Below, one piece after another: positions 25,723 through 35,357 of a stretch of DNA of 64,000 nt. The DNA is taken from contig NZ_BJVD01000003.1 of assembly GCF_007988965.1 (NCBI RefSeq), positions 1 to 64,000 of the forward strand, read 5' to 3'. The stretch is from Rummeliibacillus stabekisii. GTDB taxonomy: Bacteria; Bacillota; Bacilli; Bacillales_A; Planococcaceae. The translations under genes were made by a program, and so were the position numbers. Numbering within the stretch: the stretch's first letter is position 1; each line of letters starts with the position of its first letter. Under the pieces are notes generated by a model. It did no database searches. It saw only the letters and a program-made list of their open reading frames with translations, and was not told the origin of the DNA.

Positions 25723-28389
25723 GTGGATCAACAAGTTAATTCACGGAAACAGCGAAAGCAACTAGAAGAACAAAAAAGAAGGGGCAACAAACAAAAAAGC
25801 AACGGTAAAAAACCAAATCGTTCTTTGTTCAAAAAGATTATAATCGCTGTTTTAGCGTTAGGTATAGCATTATTTGTAATTGGCGCATCTATTTTTGCCA
25901 TTTATGCGGCGCAAGCGCCTAAATTAGATGAAGAGTTGCTAAAAGACCCTGTTTCAACTAAATTCTTTGATTCAAATGGTAAGGTCTTCTATACAATGGG
26001 GAATCAAGAACGCGAACATGTCGATTATGACAATATTCCAAAAGATATGCGCGATGCCATTTTAGCAACAGAGGATTCTCGATTCTTCAAACACCACGGA
26101 ATCGACTTTGTTCGTCTTGGAGGGGCCGTGCTTGCCAACTTTAGGTTTGGTTTTGGCGCACAAGGCGGCAGTACTTTAACTCAACAAGTGATCAAAAACT
26201 CTTTCTTAAATAACGGCAAAACACTTAAACGTAAAGCCCAAGAAGCTTACCTTGCAATCCAATTGGAACGCGAGTATTCAAAAGAAGAGATTTTTGAAAT
26301 GTACTTCAATAAGGTGTTGATGTCCGGGCAAACATTTGGCTTTGGGACAGCAGCCAAGAAATTTTATGGAAAAAATTTAAAAGATCTAACATTAGATGAG
26401 AAGGCCTTGCTTGCCGGCATGCCACAAGCACCAAACGCCTACAATCCGTTTAAAAATCCGGATCGAGCAGAAAAACGTCGTAATATTGTTTTAGGCTTAA
26501 TGTATCAACATAAAGTCATTACTAAAGAACAGATGGAAAAAGCACGAAAAGTAGACATCAAAAAAGGTCTTCTCCCTGAAAGCAAGAGACAGACTACTGC
26601 GTCTAAATACGATGCCTTCATTGATGTTGTACTAAAAGAACTAAGTGAAAATAAAGATGAAAAAGCGTTAGAGGAAGGTGTTAGCGTCTATACGACACTT
26701 GATACAAACGCACAAAAAGTAGTTGAAAGCACAATGAATAATAGCGCTAACTTCCCTACTAAAGATATTCAAGCTGGCCTATCTGTTATTGATACTAAAA
26801 CAGGTGCAATTGTCGCTGTTGGTGGCGGTCGCAACTACGGTCCTGAACGTGGCTTCAACTATGCAGAGGCATTGAACAAACGTCAACCAGGTTCTACGAT
26901 GAAGCCGTTAGTAGATTATGGTCCTGCTATTGAGAATTTAAAATGGTCAACTGGCAAAACAATTGTGGATGAACCAATGAATTATACGGGCTCAAGCCAA
27001 CCAATTAACAACTTCGACCATCAATATAAAGGATCTGTTACCATTCGACAAGCACTATATAACTCTCGAAATATACCTGCAGTAAAAACTTTCAAAGAAG
27101 TTGGTGCAGATAAAGCCAAAGCATTTGTTAAAAACCTTGGCATTAACACGAACGAATTATATGAAGCAGATGCAATTGGCGGTGGGAAGATTAGCTTAAC
27201 TCCTATTGAAATGGCAAGTGCCTACGCTGCATTTGGTAATAATGGTATTTACACAGCACCGCATGCAATTAAGAAAATTGTATACAGAGACGGCAAAACA
27301 TCCAAATCGTATACACCTGACCCTGTACCTGCTATGAGCGACTATACAGCATTCATGGTAACTGACATGCTCCGTGATGTGGTAAGTTCTAAATACGGTG
27401 CGAGTGGTTCAGCAGCTGGAATTCCGGGCCTTGATGTAGCAGGGAAAACGGGTACAACCAACTATAGTACTGCTCAATTCAGTGAATATGGACTTCCTGC
27501 TTCCGCCGTGCCAGATTCATGGTTTGCAGGTTATACAACCAATTATTCAATCGCTGTTTGGGGCGGTTATACCGACTATAAATCACCAATTACGACAAAC
27601 GAGGAGAAATTGCTTCCTCAAAAACTATTTAAAACGATTATGTCTCAGATATCAGCCAATAAAGAAACGCCTAATTTCAAGCAGCCTAATTCTGTCGTAA
27701 GAGTAGGCAATGAGCTTTATGTAAAAGGTCAACAACCGGTTGCTGAGAATAAAGACCCAGAAGAAGAGAAAAAAGAAGACGAAGAGCTTCATGCACCTTC
27801 TGGTTTAAAAGCAACTTATGATGAAAATGCAAAGGCAGTTAATTTATCTTGGTCACATGATCATCCAGAAGATCAATCAGTAAGGTATAAGGTATCTGTT
27901 TCGGTAGATGGCGGAGGCAGCCAGTCTTTAACAGAAACATCGAATACATCTTACACATATGGTGGTCCAGAAGATGGCAAAACCTATGTATTTTCTGTAG
28001 TCGCAGTAATGGATGGCAAAACAAGTGATGCTGCTACAACATCGATTCAAATAAAAGCTCCTGAAAAAGAGCCGGAAGAACCTAAGACAGATGAAAATGA
28101 GTCACCAGAGCAACCGGGTGAGGTTGAACAGCCTACCCCACCAACTGAAGAAGAACAGCCAGGAGATGGGAATGAAAACGAGCCTCCAGCTCAGGAACAG
28201 GAACCTGGTGACAACAATGGGCAAGATGATGGTAACGCAAATGACGAACAGGTAAATGCTCATACAAATAGTGTGGGAAATGGCCATGGTAACGGTAATA
28301 GGAATGAAAATAGCAACAATGGTCAGGAGAATAATCCAAACAATAACAGAGGTAACAGGGGTAACTCTCAAAATGATCAAGATCATTAA
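25723..28389 (+). CDS. ponA: class A penicillin-binding protein PBP1 with FN3 domain and disordered tail
   Basis: 888 residues from a GTG start (GAGG 7 nt upstream). A Lys-rich cytoplasmic N-terminus and membrane anchor (about 38-60) precede a GT51 transglycosylase domain (80-250, EDSRFFKHHGID catalytic Glu). The transpeptidase domain (330-620) has GSTMKPL (active Ser near 390), SRN and KTGTT. A fibronectin type III domain (about 690-775) follows. The last 110 residues are low-complexity, first Glu/Pro-rich, then Asn/Gly-rich. It polymerises and cross-links peptidoglycan on the outer membrane face. Organised like B. subtilis PonA. Confidence 0.96.
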   Translation: MDQQVNSRKQRKQLEEQKRRGNKQKSNGKKPNRSLFKKIIIAVLALGIALFVIGASIFAIYAAQAPKLDEELLKDPVSTKFFDSNGKVFYTMGNQEREHVDYDNIPKDMRDAILATEDSRFFKHHGIDFVRLGGAVLANFRFGFGAQGGSTLTQQVIKNSFLNNGKTLKRKAQEAYLAIQLEREYSKEEIFEMYFNKVLMSGQTFGFGTAAKKFYGKNLKDLTLDEKALLAGMPQAPNAYNPFKNPDRAEKRRNIVLGLMYQHKVITKEQMEKARKVDIKKGLLPESKRQTTASKYDAFIDVVLKELSENKDEKALEEGVSVYTTLDTNAQKVVESTMNNSANFPTKDIQAGLSVIDTKTGAIVAVGGGRNYGPERGFNYAEALNKRQPGSTMKPLVDYGPAIENLKWSTGKTIVDEPMNYTGSSQPINNFDHQYKGSVTIRQALYNSRNIPAVKTFKEVGADKAKAFVKNLGINTNELYEADAIGGGKISLTPIEMASAYAAFGNNGIYTAPHAIKKIVYRDGKTSKSYTPDPVPAMSDYTAFMVTDMLRDVVSSKYGASGSAAGIPGLDVAGKTGTTNYSTAQFSEYGLPASAVPDSWFAGYTTNYSIAVWGGYTDYKSPITTNEEKLLPQKLFKTIMSQISANKETPNFKQPNSVVRVGNELYVKGQQPVAENKDPEEEKKEDEELHAPSGLKATYDENAKAVNLSWSHDHPEDQSVRYKVSVSVDGGGSQSLTETSNTSYTYGGPEDGKTYVFSVVAVMDGKTSDAATTSIQIKAPEKEPEEPKTDENESPEQPGEVEQPTPPTEEEQPGDGNENEPPAQEQEPGDNNGQDDGNANDEQVNAHTNSVGNGHGNGNRNENSNNGQENNPNNNRGNRGNSQNDQDH

Positions 28390-28395
28390 ATGTAT

Positions 28396-28433
28396 AAAAA
28401 AAGCGTGAGAGATCAAATCTCTCACGCTTTTTT
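28396..28433. terminator. bidirectional terminator between ponA and ypoC
   Basis: A perfect 12-bp stem AGCGTGAGAGAT (28402-28413) with its complement (28417-28428), 3-nt loop, A run on the left and T run on the right. It serves both convergent units. Confidence 0.9.
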
Positions 28434-28474
28434 AATTGTTCATAAATATAAAATAGTGGATTATAATACACTTT

Positions 28475-28825
28475 TCACTTAGCATATTTAAGCCTTAACC
28501 TAGCACACCTTTTCTTCGTTTCACCAAACAATTCAGCCAGTTGACGATAGCAAGCATATTGACCTGGCCTATTTTTAATAAAGGCCAATCTTTCTAACCC
28601 ATTAATCGGCAATACTTCATATGTTTCATTGATCAATTGTTGCTCCGATGTTTTAGAAGCTTGAATGATGAATCCTTCATACAAAAGAATTGCTTCTAAC
28701 ATATAAGCTTTTGCGTCTTCCCGTTTTGAATGTGTTGCATGGATTTTTTTTTCTAATGTCAGCCATTGCTGAAACCATTCGTCTACACGATCTTTCTCTA
28801 TTGCTTCTTTCTTACATTCAATCAT
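28475..28825 (-). CDS. ypoC: YpoC-like conserved protein
   Basis: About 116 residues, helical, no membrane segment. The C-terminus has a conserved-looking aromatic/basic stretch (GQYACYRQLAELF then RCARLRLKYAK). The position between ponA and nth and the size match B. subtilis ypoC, whose function is unknown. The first ATG is at 28825, 8 nt inside the end of nth, pointing to coupled translation; a frame start at 28834 would be TTG. Confidence 0.75.
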   Translation of the reverse strand: MIECKKEAIEKDRVDEWFQQWLTLEKKIHATHSKREDAKAYMLEAILLYEGFIIQASKTSEQQLINETYEVLPINGLERLAFIKNRPGQYACYRQLAELFGETKKRCARLRLKYAK

Positions 28826-29480
28826 TTTTGACAAGACCTTTCTTTAATCGCTTTTGTCCTTCGCGGCAAAGCTCAAGTAATGGACAAATGTGGCATTGTG
28901 GTCTTTGCGCTTTACAATGATAACGACCAAAGAATATAAGTTGATGATGTGCTTTAGACCACCTTTCCGGTGGGGTCTTCTTCATGACCGTCTCTTCCAC
29001 TTGTAGCACACTATCTTTCCATTTGCACAATCCTAGACGTTTCGTCACTCTTTCTACATGTGTATCAACTGCAAATGCCGGTTGCATAAAAGCAACTGAC
29101 AATACAACATTTGCTGTCTTTCTCCCTACCCCAGGTAACGTCACTAATTCCTCGCGTGTATCTGGGATCTCTCCCTGATAGACCTCTAAAAGTCTTTGAC
29201 ATAGCTTTTGGATATTTTTAGCTTTACTGCGAAATAAACCTATAGAACGGATATCCTGTTCAAGCTCTTCTACTGGGACCGCTAAATAATCCTCTGGTCT
29301 TTTATACTTTTGAAATAGAGATGGTGTGACTTTATTGACAAGAGCATCTGTACATTGAGCAGAAAGCAACGTAGCGATAGTAAGCTCGAAAGGATTACTA
29401 TGAATTAGTTCACAATGTGCTTCTGGAAACATCTTATCCATTTCTTCTAAACAGTATGTCCATTGTTTTTTTGATAACAT
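28818..29480 (-). CDS. nth: endonuclease III
   Basis: 220 residues, the normal length. A DNA glycosylase/AP lyase that removes oxidised pyrimidines. The helix-hairpin-helix LPGVGRKTANVV contains the catalytic Lys and is followed by AVDTHVER with the catalytic Asp. The C-terminal 4Fe-4S cluster ligands are C-x6-C-x2-C-x5-C (CKAQRPQCHICPLLELC). It is preceded by dnaD and overlaps ypoC, the conserved Bacillales order. AAGGGGAGGG lies upstream of ATG. Confidence 0.96.
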   Translation of the reverse strand: MLSKKQWTYCLEEMDKMFPEAHCELIHSNPFELTIATLLSAQCTDALVNKVTPSLFQKYKRPEDYLAVPVEELEQDIRSIGLFRSKAKNIQKLCQRLLEVYQGEIPDTREELVTLPGVGRKTANVVLSVAFMQPAFAVDTHVERVTKRLGLCKWKDSVLQVEETVMKKTPPERWSKAHHQLIFFGRYHCKAQRPQCHICPLLELCREGQKRLKKGLVKND

Positions 29481-29495
29481 TCTAACCCTCCCCTT

Positions 29496-30227
29496 TTACT
29501 TTTGTTGATCAAGCCAATTGTAAAAAGGTATATTATTATTTGGTTTCTTTATGTCTGATTCTTTAGGGGCTTGATAATCCTTGGTTGTTTTTACAGTATT
29601 TTTACGAAAGTTCTTCGAATGTTTCTCTGCATCTTCAATCGTTTTAACATGATTTTTCTTCCATTCAAATAAAATGCGATCGATATAGCGTAGACTTAGC
29701 TTTTGAGAAAGTACTGCTTCCATTAAAGCTTTTCGGATAACCTCTGGTGTATGACGATCTTGATCTAGCCACATAGAAATCATTTCTGTTTCCATTGGCG
29801 ATAAAAAACGTCCAAACTCCTGCTCAAAAAGTTGAAATAATTGTCCCTCTTTTAACTTTTCATTTGTAGTTTCATCTTTTTGATTTTGAGTGGTCATATA
29901 ATCAAGTATTCTCTTCCAAAGTGGCATCAGACTTATTACTTCATATAAAACACCTTGCTCGTCCAACTTTTGATGTATTTCCATATACCCTTTTTGCATA
30001 AGCCGTTGCATATTTGTAGCGACCATATCTTCACTCATAGTCATACGTTCCGCAATATTAGCTGGTGTTGGAAATGAATTGCCGCTTTCTTGAAATGCAT
30101 TTAAATGCATGATCAGCATGGCTTCTTCATCCGAAATCTGAAGCAATTTGTAGAATTGAAAAAAAAGCTGAGAAATGGTTACATTTCCCTGCTCAATCCA
30201 TACTTGGAGCCGTTCCGTTTCTTTCAT
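29496..30227 (-). CDS. dnaD: DNA replication initiation protein DnaD
   Basis: 243 residues. The N-terminal winged-helix domain (about 1-105, including PTPANIAERMTMSEDMV) mediates oligomerisation. The C-terminal DnaD/DnaB2 domain (125-200, FEQEFGRFLSPMETEMISMW and YIDRILFEW) binds DNA and DnaA. The tail is basic and disordered. With DnaB and DnaI it loads the replicative helicase at oriC and at restart sites. It lies between asnS and nth as in other Bacillales. Confidence 0.95.
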   Translation of the reverse strand: MKETERLQVWIEQGNVTISQLFFQFYKLLQISDEEAMLIMHLNAFQESGNSFPTPANIAERMTMSEDMVATNMQRLMQKGYMEIHQKLDEQGVLYEVISLMPLWKRILDYMTTQNQKDETTNEKLKEGQLFQLFEQEFGRFLSPMETEMISMWLDQDRHTPEVIRKALMEAVLSQKLSLRYIDRILFEWKKNHVKTIEDAEKHSKNFRKNTVKTTKDYQAPKESDIKKPNNNIPFYNWLDQQK

Positions 30228-30262
30228 TTCAAGAACTCCTCCCTTTTAGTCACTAAATAGAA

Positions 30263-30292
30263 CAAGAAGAAGCGCAAATGCGATTCTTCTTG
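30263..30292 (-). other. stem-loop between asnS and dnaD
   Basis: CAAGAAGAAGCGCA pairs with GCGATTCTTCTTG around a short loop, with one mismatch. No T run follows on either strand, so it is not a standard terminator. It may be an mRNA processing or stability element within the asnS-dnaD transcript. Confidence 0.45.
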
Positions 30293-30316
30293 CCATGCCT
30301 TGAAAATTAAAATTTA

Positions 30317-31612
30317 TTAAGGATAAATACGGTTAAGTAGACGTGGGAACGGAATTGTCTCACGAACATGCTCAACGCCAGTAATCCAAGCAACTGTGCG
30401 CTCTAAGCCTAATCCAAAGCCCGAGTGAGGAACAGCACCGTACTTACTTAAATCTAAATACCATGCATAAGCTTCTTCATCCAAACCATGTTCCGCTATA
30501 CGTTGTTTCATTAGTTCATAATCATAGATACGTTCTGAACCGCCAATGATCTCTCCATAACCCTCTGGGGCAATTAAGTCAGCACATAATACAACATCAT
30601 TGCGTTCTGGGTGAGGTTGCATATAGAACGGCTTAATTCCTACTGGGTAACATGTGATAAATACAGGTTTATCATAGTGTTCAGCAATTGCTGTTTCATG
30701 CGGAGCACCAAAATCTTCACCCCATTGAATATCGTCAAATCCTTTTTCATGCAATAATTCAATTGCTTCATCGTATGAGATACGTGGGAATGGAGCTTGT
30801 ATATTCTCTAACTTGGTTGTATCGCGTCCAAGTAATTCTAATTCTAGTTTGCAATTTTTAAGAACAGATTGCACGATATATGCAACATATTGTTCCTGTA
30901 CTTCTAGCGATTCATCATGCTCATAGAATGCCATTTCGCCTTCAATCATCCAGAACTCAATTAAATGGCGACGTGTTTTTGATTTTTCAGCTCGGAAAGT
31001 TGGGCCGAATGAGAATACTTTCCCTAACGCCATAGCTGCAGCTTCTAAGTATAGTTGCCCAGATTGTGAAAGGAATGCATCTTGATCAAAATATTTTGTA
31101 TGGAATAATTCTGAAGTTCCTTCAGGAGCAGAACCTGTTAGGATAGGCGGATCCACTTTTTTAAATCCTTCTCCATTAAAGAACTCGTACGTTGCACGAA
31201 TGATTTCATTTCGCACTACCATAATGGCATGTTGTTTTTTTGAACGCAACCAAATATGACGGTGGTCCATTAAAAATTCAACACCATGTTCTTTAGGTGT
31301 AATAGGATAATCATGAGCTTCTGAAACTACTTGAATTTCTTGTATTTGTAGCTCATAACCGAAAGAAGAACGAGTATCTTCAGTTACTTCACCAATCACA
31401 TATAAAGAGCTTTCTTGTGAAATAGATTTTGCCGCAGCAAAAGTTTCTTCACTCACATTCGCTTTTACAACAACTCCTTGCACAAAGCCAGAGCCATCAC
31501 GCAATTGCAAGAAAGCGATTTTTCCGCTTGATCTTTTATTTGCTAGCCAAGCGCCGATTTTTACTGTTTCGCCGACATGTTTTGGCATGTCTTGAATAGA
31601 AATTTTTTTCAT
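30317..31612 (-). CDS. asnS: asparaginyl-tRNA synthetase
   Basis: About 431 residues, class IIb synthetase. An N-terminal OB-fold anticodon-binding domain (1-100; [21 protein letters not shown]) is followed by the catalytic core with motif 2 ([21 protein letters not shown]) and motif 3 ([13 protein letters not shown]). It charges tRNA-Asn directly. I use the ATG at 31612, 5 nt after GGAGG; the 31627 reading is five residues longer and would include the ribosome site. A long structured leader precedes it. The aspB gene that lies upstream in B. subtilis is absent. Confidence 0.96.
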   Translation of the reverse strand: MKKISIQDMPKHVGETVKIGAWLANKRSSGKIAFLQLRDGSGFVQGVVVKANVSEETFAAAKSISQESSLYVIGEVTEDTRSSFGYELQIQEIQVVSEAHDYPITPKEHGVEFLMDHRHIWLRSKKQHAIMVVRNEIIRATYEFFNGEGFKKVDPPILTGSAPEGTSELFHTKYFDQDAFLSQSGQLYLEAAAMALGKVFSFGPTFRAEKSKTRRHLIEFWMIEGEMAFYEHDESLEVQEQYVAYIVQSVLKNCKLELELLGRDTTKLENIQAPFPRISYDEAIELLHEKGFDDIQWGEDFGAPHETAIAEHYDKPVFITCYPVGIKPFYMQPHPERNDVVLCADLIAPEGYGEIIGGSERIYDYELMKQRIAEHGLDEEAYAWYLDLSKYGAVPHSGFGLGLERTVAWITGVEHVRETIPFPRLLNRIYP

Positions 31613-31992
31613 ATTGTCCTCCAGCATGCTAAATATCTATTATGATAATTTTAAAAATCATAATAAGCAACTTCATTGAACTTCTCATCACATAAGCGAC
31701 GAAATTCTTACACTCACAATTCTAATTGAAGTAAAGGCTGAGCCGCAATTCATTAAGCCGAAACGATTGGTGATATGAATCAGCCGTTACCTAAGTTAGT
31801 AATCACAATGGACTAATTCATTACCTACGGTTTCTGTCACCTTGAATTCTCAAAGGAAATGTGAAGCGTCAATACTATAACACCATTATATACAAATTCT
31901 CAGCAAATTTCGTGTAAAAAGGATAAATTCTTTAAGAACTCCTGTTTTTTACCCAATCAAAGGTCCAATTATATTAATCATCTATATTTTTT
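31613..31992 (-). promoter_or_regulatory. structured leader of asnS, type unknown
   Basis: 380 bp without a supported ORF. On the minus strand TATAAT occurs near 31889, so about 270 nt could be transcribed before asnS. A nested stem is visible: GGTGA/TCACC (31837-31841 with 31769-31773), inside it CCGT/ACGG (31827-31830 with 31784-31787) and AATTAGT/ACTAACTT (31812-31818 with 31793-31800), with AGGTAA repeated in the opposing internal loops. A second pairing (GGCTGA with TCAGCC) and an AT-rich stem near 31640-31665 follow. I looked for the T-box consensus expected for a synthetase gene and did not find it, nor a leader terminator. Confidence 0.5.
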
Positions 31993-32475
31993 CTATAGAT
32001 TCGTTAAACGTTTCCACCAACGACCATCTTCAAAGAGGATATACACATAATTCAATTGACCCTTCTTATTTTTGTAGGTAATTTCCCAAACAACTCCAGG
32101 CTTTTCGATACCTAGTTTGGCGTGAAGAATTTCTTTCACATCTCCTTTTTTAGATGCTTCAGCTATTGCGTCTTTTTTGGAAATCCCATCTTTCAAATAA
32201 ATTCCTGTTGGTTTTTCCTTCTTATTCTCTTGTGACACAATCAGTGCTTTTCTTTTTCCTGAGCTATCTTTACCAATTACCGTCACATAAGATTCTTTTC
32301 CATGGTATACATACGACTCCGTGACGGATGACAGTTCTTGTTTATGCAAAACTGCCGCTTTCGCAGTTTTCTCTGTTTGATAAAAAGGCGAAAATGCTTT
32401 CCATCCAACAATCACCAGAATTGTGAGAGCTAATAGCGGTAAAAATATAGCGAAGAATTTTATCCAATTTTTCAT
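31993..32475 (-). CDS. ypmB: YpmB-like membrane-anchored PepSY-type protein
   Basis: 160 residues: an N-terminal transmembrane anchor (about 6-28), then an extracytoplasmic domain of two PepSY-like repeats. The second contains KDAIAEASKKGDVKEILHAKLG and the strand pattern VVWEITYKNKKG. The order dinG-ypmB-asnS agrees with B. subtilis, less aspB and ypmA. The function is unknown; PepSY-like folds often bind or inhibit surface enzymes. AAGGTG lies 5 nt before the ATG. Confidence 0.85.
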   Translation of the reverse strand: MKNWIKFFAIFLPLLALTILVIVGWKAFSPFYQTEKTAKAAVLHKQELSSVTESYVYHGKESYVTVIGKDSSGKRKALIVSQENKKEKPTGIYLKDGISKKDAIAEASKKGDVKEILHAKLGIEKPGVVWEITYKNKKGQLNYVYILFEDGRWWKRLTNL

Positions 32476-32525
32476 ACAATCACCTTATATTTCTTTGTTT
32501 ATTTTATTTTGGATATCGAGCTTGC

Positions 32526-32561
32526 TTCTTGGAGATGAATCATAGCCTTCAGCTCCAAGAA
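32526..32561 (-). repeat. inverted repeat between dinG and ypmB
   Basis: TTCTTGGAG (32526-32534) is the exact complement of CTCCAAGAA (32553-32561) with an 18-nt loop. No T run follows on the minus strand, so it may be a weak terminator, an attenuator or an mRNA stability stem within the dinG-ypmB transcript. Confidence 0.5.
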
Positions 32562-32573
32562 ACCCACTTCAAA

Positions 32574-35357
32574 CTAGCTATTATACCAATTTTCCAACTC
32601 TAAAACCATAGCATCGAGCGTTACTTTTTTCACAGGCACATTTGGCAATGCATTTGTAAATTCTTTACCGTAGGATTTGGTTTCTATACGCCTGTCGAGC
32701 ACTATTAAAACACCTTTATCCTCAGATGATCGGATTAATCTTCCAAAACCCTGTTTGAAGCGTAATATTGCTTCTGGGAGTGATAATTTATAGAACGAAT
32801 TATCACCTTTTTGGGTAATTCTTGCGGCACGCGCTTTAAAGTAAGGATCTTCAGGTGAAGAAAAAGGCAACCGCACAACGATGACAGCAGAAAGTGCGTC
32901 ACCAGGGACATCTACACCTTCCCAGAAGCTATTAGTTCCAAACAGCACTGAATGCTCGAAACGCTGGAACATCTTTAGAAGTCGCATCCTGCTGCCCGAA
33001 GACATACCTTGTGCAAACAACATATAGTCATCCAGAGTACCAGTTTCTTGTATAAGGTCAACTGTTTTTCGAAGCATGTCTTGTGATGTAAATAATACAA
33101 AACATCTGCCATTTGTTGCTAGCACCGTCTGGACTATCGCTTCTGCTACAGATTCAATATAAACAGTTTGAGATACATTCTGTATGTCTGGCATATCCTC
33201 TACAACATAGACACTTGCACCGCTATAATAAGACGATGGAGCTTGGAATTGGTGTAGCGGAACCGTCTTTTCAAGACCCAATTGCTCTGCAATAAAACGT
33301 GGATTTTTAGGTACCGTTAACGTCCCTGATGCCCATATGATGCCAGCAGTCTGGCGGAAGGATTGGAAAATTCCCGCTACTGACTCTTCCACTTCTGCTG
33401 GTCTTTTATAGACATGTACACTGCCGGGAAGGTTTCTTAGGTCTAGCTCCATCCAAGCAGCATCATTTTCAATCTGTTGCAAGAAAATTGAGTCCCATTC
33501 AGCTAGATAGACTTGCAGTTCATTCAATTGGTATTGCCAATCAGCAAGATGTACCTTTTGCTTTGTCGATAATTCATCAGGATAACGCAAATAAGCATTG
33601 GTCATGTAGTTGGCAAGTGAAAGCCATTGATTCAACCGATAGCTATACTCTTTAAATACAGTCGTCTGTAAATTAAGCTGTGATAGTAAGTAGCTTTGTT
33701 TATGATGGCTTTTTTTTGTTTTTTCTGAAGGTAGCCCTCTTAACATGGCCATAATCGACTTATCAAACAACGAAGTTAAATCTTTAAATTGCTCATCCAA
33801 TGCTGTTAGCTGTCTTGTTGATATTGTATGACTACTCACTAAATTAAGATAGAATGGATGTTCAATACCGCTTGATTCGGATGAACCTAACTGGCCAAAT
33901 AAATGCTTCCATTTAGAGTATGAAAAGACTTTTTCCGCACGATTTGTCGCCGCTTGGATAAATTGATGGCCTTCATCCAAAATCCATCCATTCACATTTT
34001 TAAAAACTGGGTCAGGCCGATTTAAATCAGCAAGCACCATAGCATGATTTGTAATGATTAAATCTGCTTTTTTGCACGCATGGAGTGTTTGCAAATAAAA
34101 ATCAAAAGACGGTTTTCTTCTCCTGTTTTCCGCTGTTGTTTCCATCCGCCTTATTTTATCGACGAAATATTTTCCGCCACCTGTTAGTGTTACTTCTCCT
34201 AAATCTCCTGTTTCTGTGTCTTGGAGCCAGACAATCAATTGTAATTTGGTGAAATTCTCATCGTAAGAAACATCCTTTACCTCAAGCAAATCGCAAAAAC
34301 GATCTAAATCAATATAATTATCCATCCCTTTTACGATAACAGCTGACACCTTATTCTGTAATATTGACTCGGCCTTCGGCAATTCTTCTTGCAATAATTG
34401 ATCAAGTAAATGAGATGTGTATGTACTAATTGCCATCGTACAATGATATTTTTTTGCATAAATAATGGAAGGTATCAAATATGCGAGTGTTTTGCCAATT
34501 CCTGTAGAGGCTTCTGTCATAATTTCCTCTTTATTCAGGAGGGCTTCCCACACCTCATCCATCATTTTGAACTGATCTTCTCTCACTTCAAAGTGTTGAA
34601 ATGCTTTTTCAAAAAGCTGCTTCTTTTCTTGAAAGGTTACTGGATATTCAATGATTTCCTGTCTATCTTCTCCATCATTAGGCGGCTGCTTTAACGCTAA
34701 ACGCCGATAATAAAAATGATGATCCGAAGTAGCACTCTGTTGAGTTCTTTTTATATGAATAGCATCTAACAACAATCTTGAAATATTAGATTTAAGTTGA
34801 AAAGAACGCTCATGAAGCTGTTCAAGAGTCAATAAAGGCAGTGCTAAAAGCCTGTGCCAACATGCCTTTAATAAATATGCTGTCGCGGCTGCATCATCAT
34901 CCGCTCTATGTGCATTAGCTAATCTTATCCCGAGCTCTAGTGCTAAATCTTGAAGTTTAAAGCTATAGGCTGTTGGGAATAAAATTTTAGCCAGCTCTAC
35001 TGTATCTAAATGCTTTCCAACCCAATTTGGCAATCCTGCTCTTTTAAACTCAGCTTGTAAAAAAGGCAAATCAAAATCGGTGTTATGAGCAACAAACACT
35101 GTATCCTGTAGTATTTCATATATTTCTTCTGCTTTTTCTTCGAAAGTAGGGGCATTTTTCACTTCTTTTTCAGATATATGTGTCAAATCCTGAATAAAAT
35201 AAGGAATTCTTTGCTCAGGATTGATGAAGGTCGTATAGGTTGATAGTATTTCCCAGTCTTTCATCAAGACTATGGCAATTTGAATGATTCGGTCCCCTTG
35301 TTGTGAGGAATGACCTGTTGTTTCTAAATCTACAATTGCATACGTTTGGCTTTCCAA
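32574..35357 (-). CDS. dinG: DinG: 3'-5' exonuclease fused to DinG-family helicase domain
   Basis: 927 residues, close to the B. subtilis protein. The N-terminus (1-180) is a DEDDh exonuclease like DNA polymerase III epsilon: IVDLETTG (Asp, Glu), VFVAHNTDFDLPF and the HRADDDA box. The helicase part has EASTGIGKT (Walker A), LDEGHQF (DExH) and FKQGFGRLIRS (VI). No four-cysteine cluster lies between Walker A and DEGH, so it lacks the Fe-S site of E. coli DinG. In Gram-positives such proteins have been reported as nucleases rather than active helicases. It is followed by ypmB. Confidence 0.94.
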   Translation of the reverse strand: MESQTYAIVDLETTGHSSQQGDRIIQIAIVLMKDWEILSTYTTFINPEQRIPYFIQDLTHISEKEVKNAPTFEEKAEEIYEILQDTVFVAHNTDFDLPFLQAEFKRAGLPNWVGKHLDTVELAKILFPTAYSFKLQDLALELGIRLANAHRADDDAAATAYLLKACWHRLLALPLLTLEQLHERSFQLKSNISRLLLDAIHIKRTQQSATSDHHFYYRRLALKQPPNDGEDRQEIIEYPVTFQEKKQLFEKAFQHFEVREDQFKMMDEVWEALLNKEEIMTEASTGIGKTLAYLIPSIIYAKKYHCTMAISTYTSHLLDQLLQEELPKAESILQNKVSAVIVKGMDNYIDLDRFCDLLEVKDVSYDENFTKLQLIVWLQDTETGDLGEVTLTGGGKYFVDKIRRMETTAENRRRKPSFDFYLQTLHACKKADLIITNHAMVLADLNRPDPVFKNVNGWILDEGHQFIQAATNRAEKVFSYSKWKHLFGQLGSSESSGIEHPFYLNLVSSHTISTRQLTALDEQFKDLTSLFDKSIMAMLRGLPSEKTKKSHHKQSYLLSQLNLQTTVFKEYSYRLNQWLSLANYMTNAYLRYPDELSTKQKVHLADWQYQLNELQVYLAEWDSIFLQQIENDAAWMELDLRNLPGSVHVYKRPAEVEESVAGIFQSFRQTAGIIWASGTLTVPKNPRFIAEQLGLEKTVPLHQFQAPSSYYSGASVYVVEDMPDIQNVSQTVYIESVAEAIVQTVLATNGRCFVLFTSQDMLRKTVDLIQETGTLDDYMLFAQGMSSGSRMRLLKMFQRFEHSVLFGTNSFWEGVDVPGDALSAVIVVRLPFSSPEDPYFKARAARITQKGDNSFYKLSLPEAILRFKQGFGRLIRSSEDKGVLIVLDRRIETKSYGKEFTNALPNVPVKKVTLDAMVLELENWYNS

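Noticed and set aside
31613-31992. T-box riboswitch before asnS
   Set aside because: Expected from the gene, but the conserved antiterminator element and a leader terminator are not visible.
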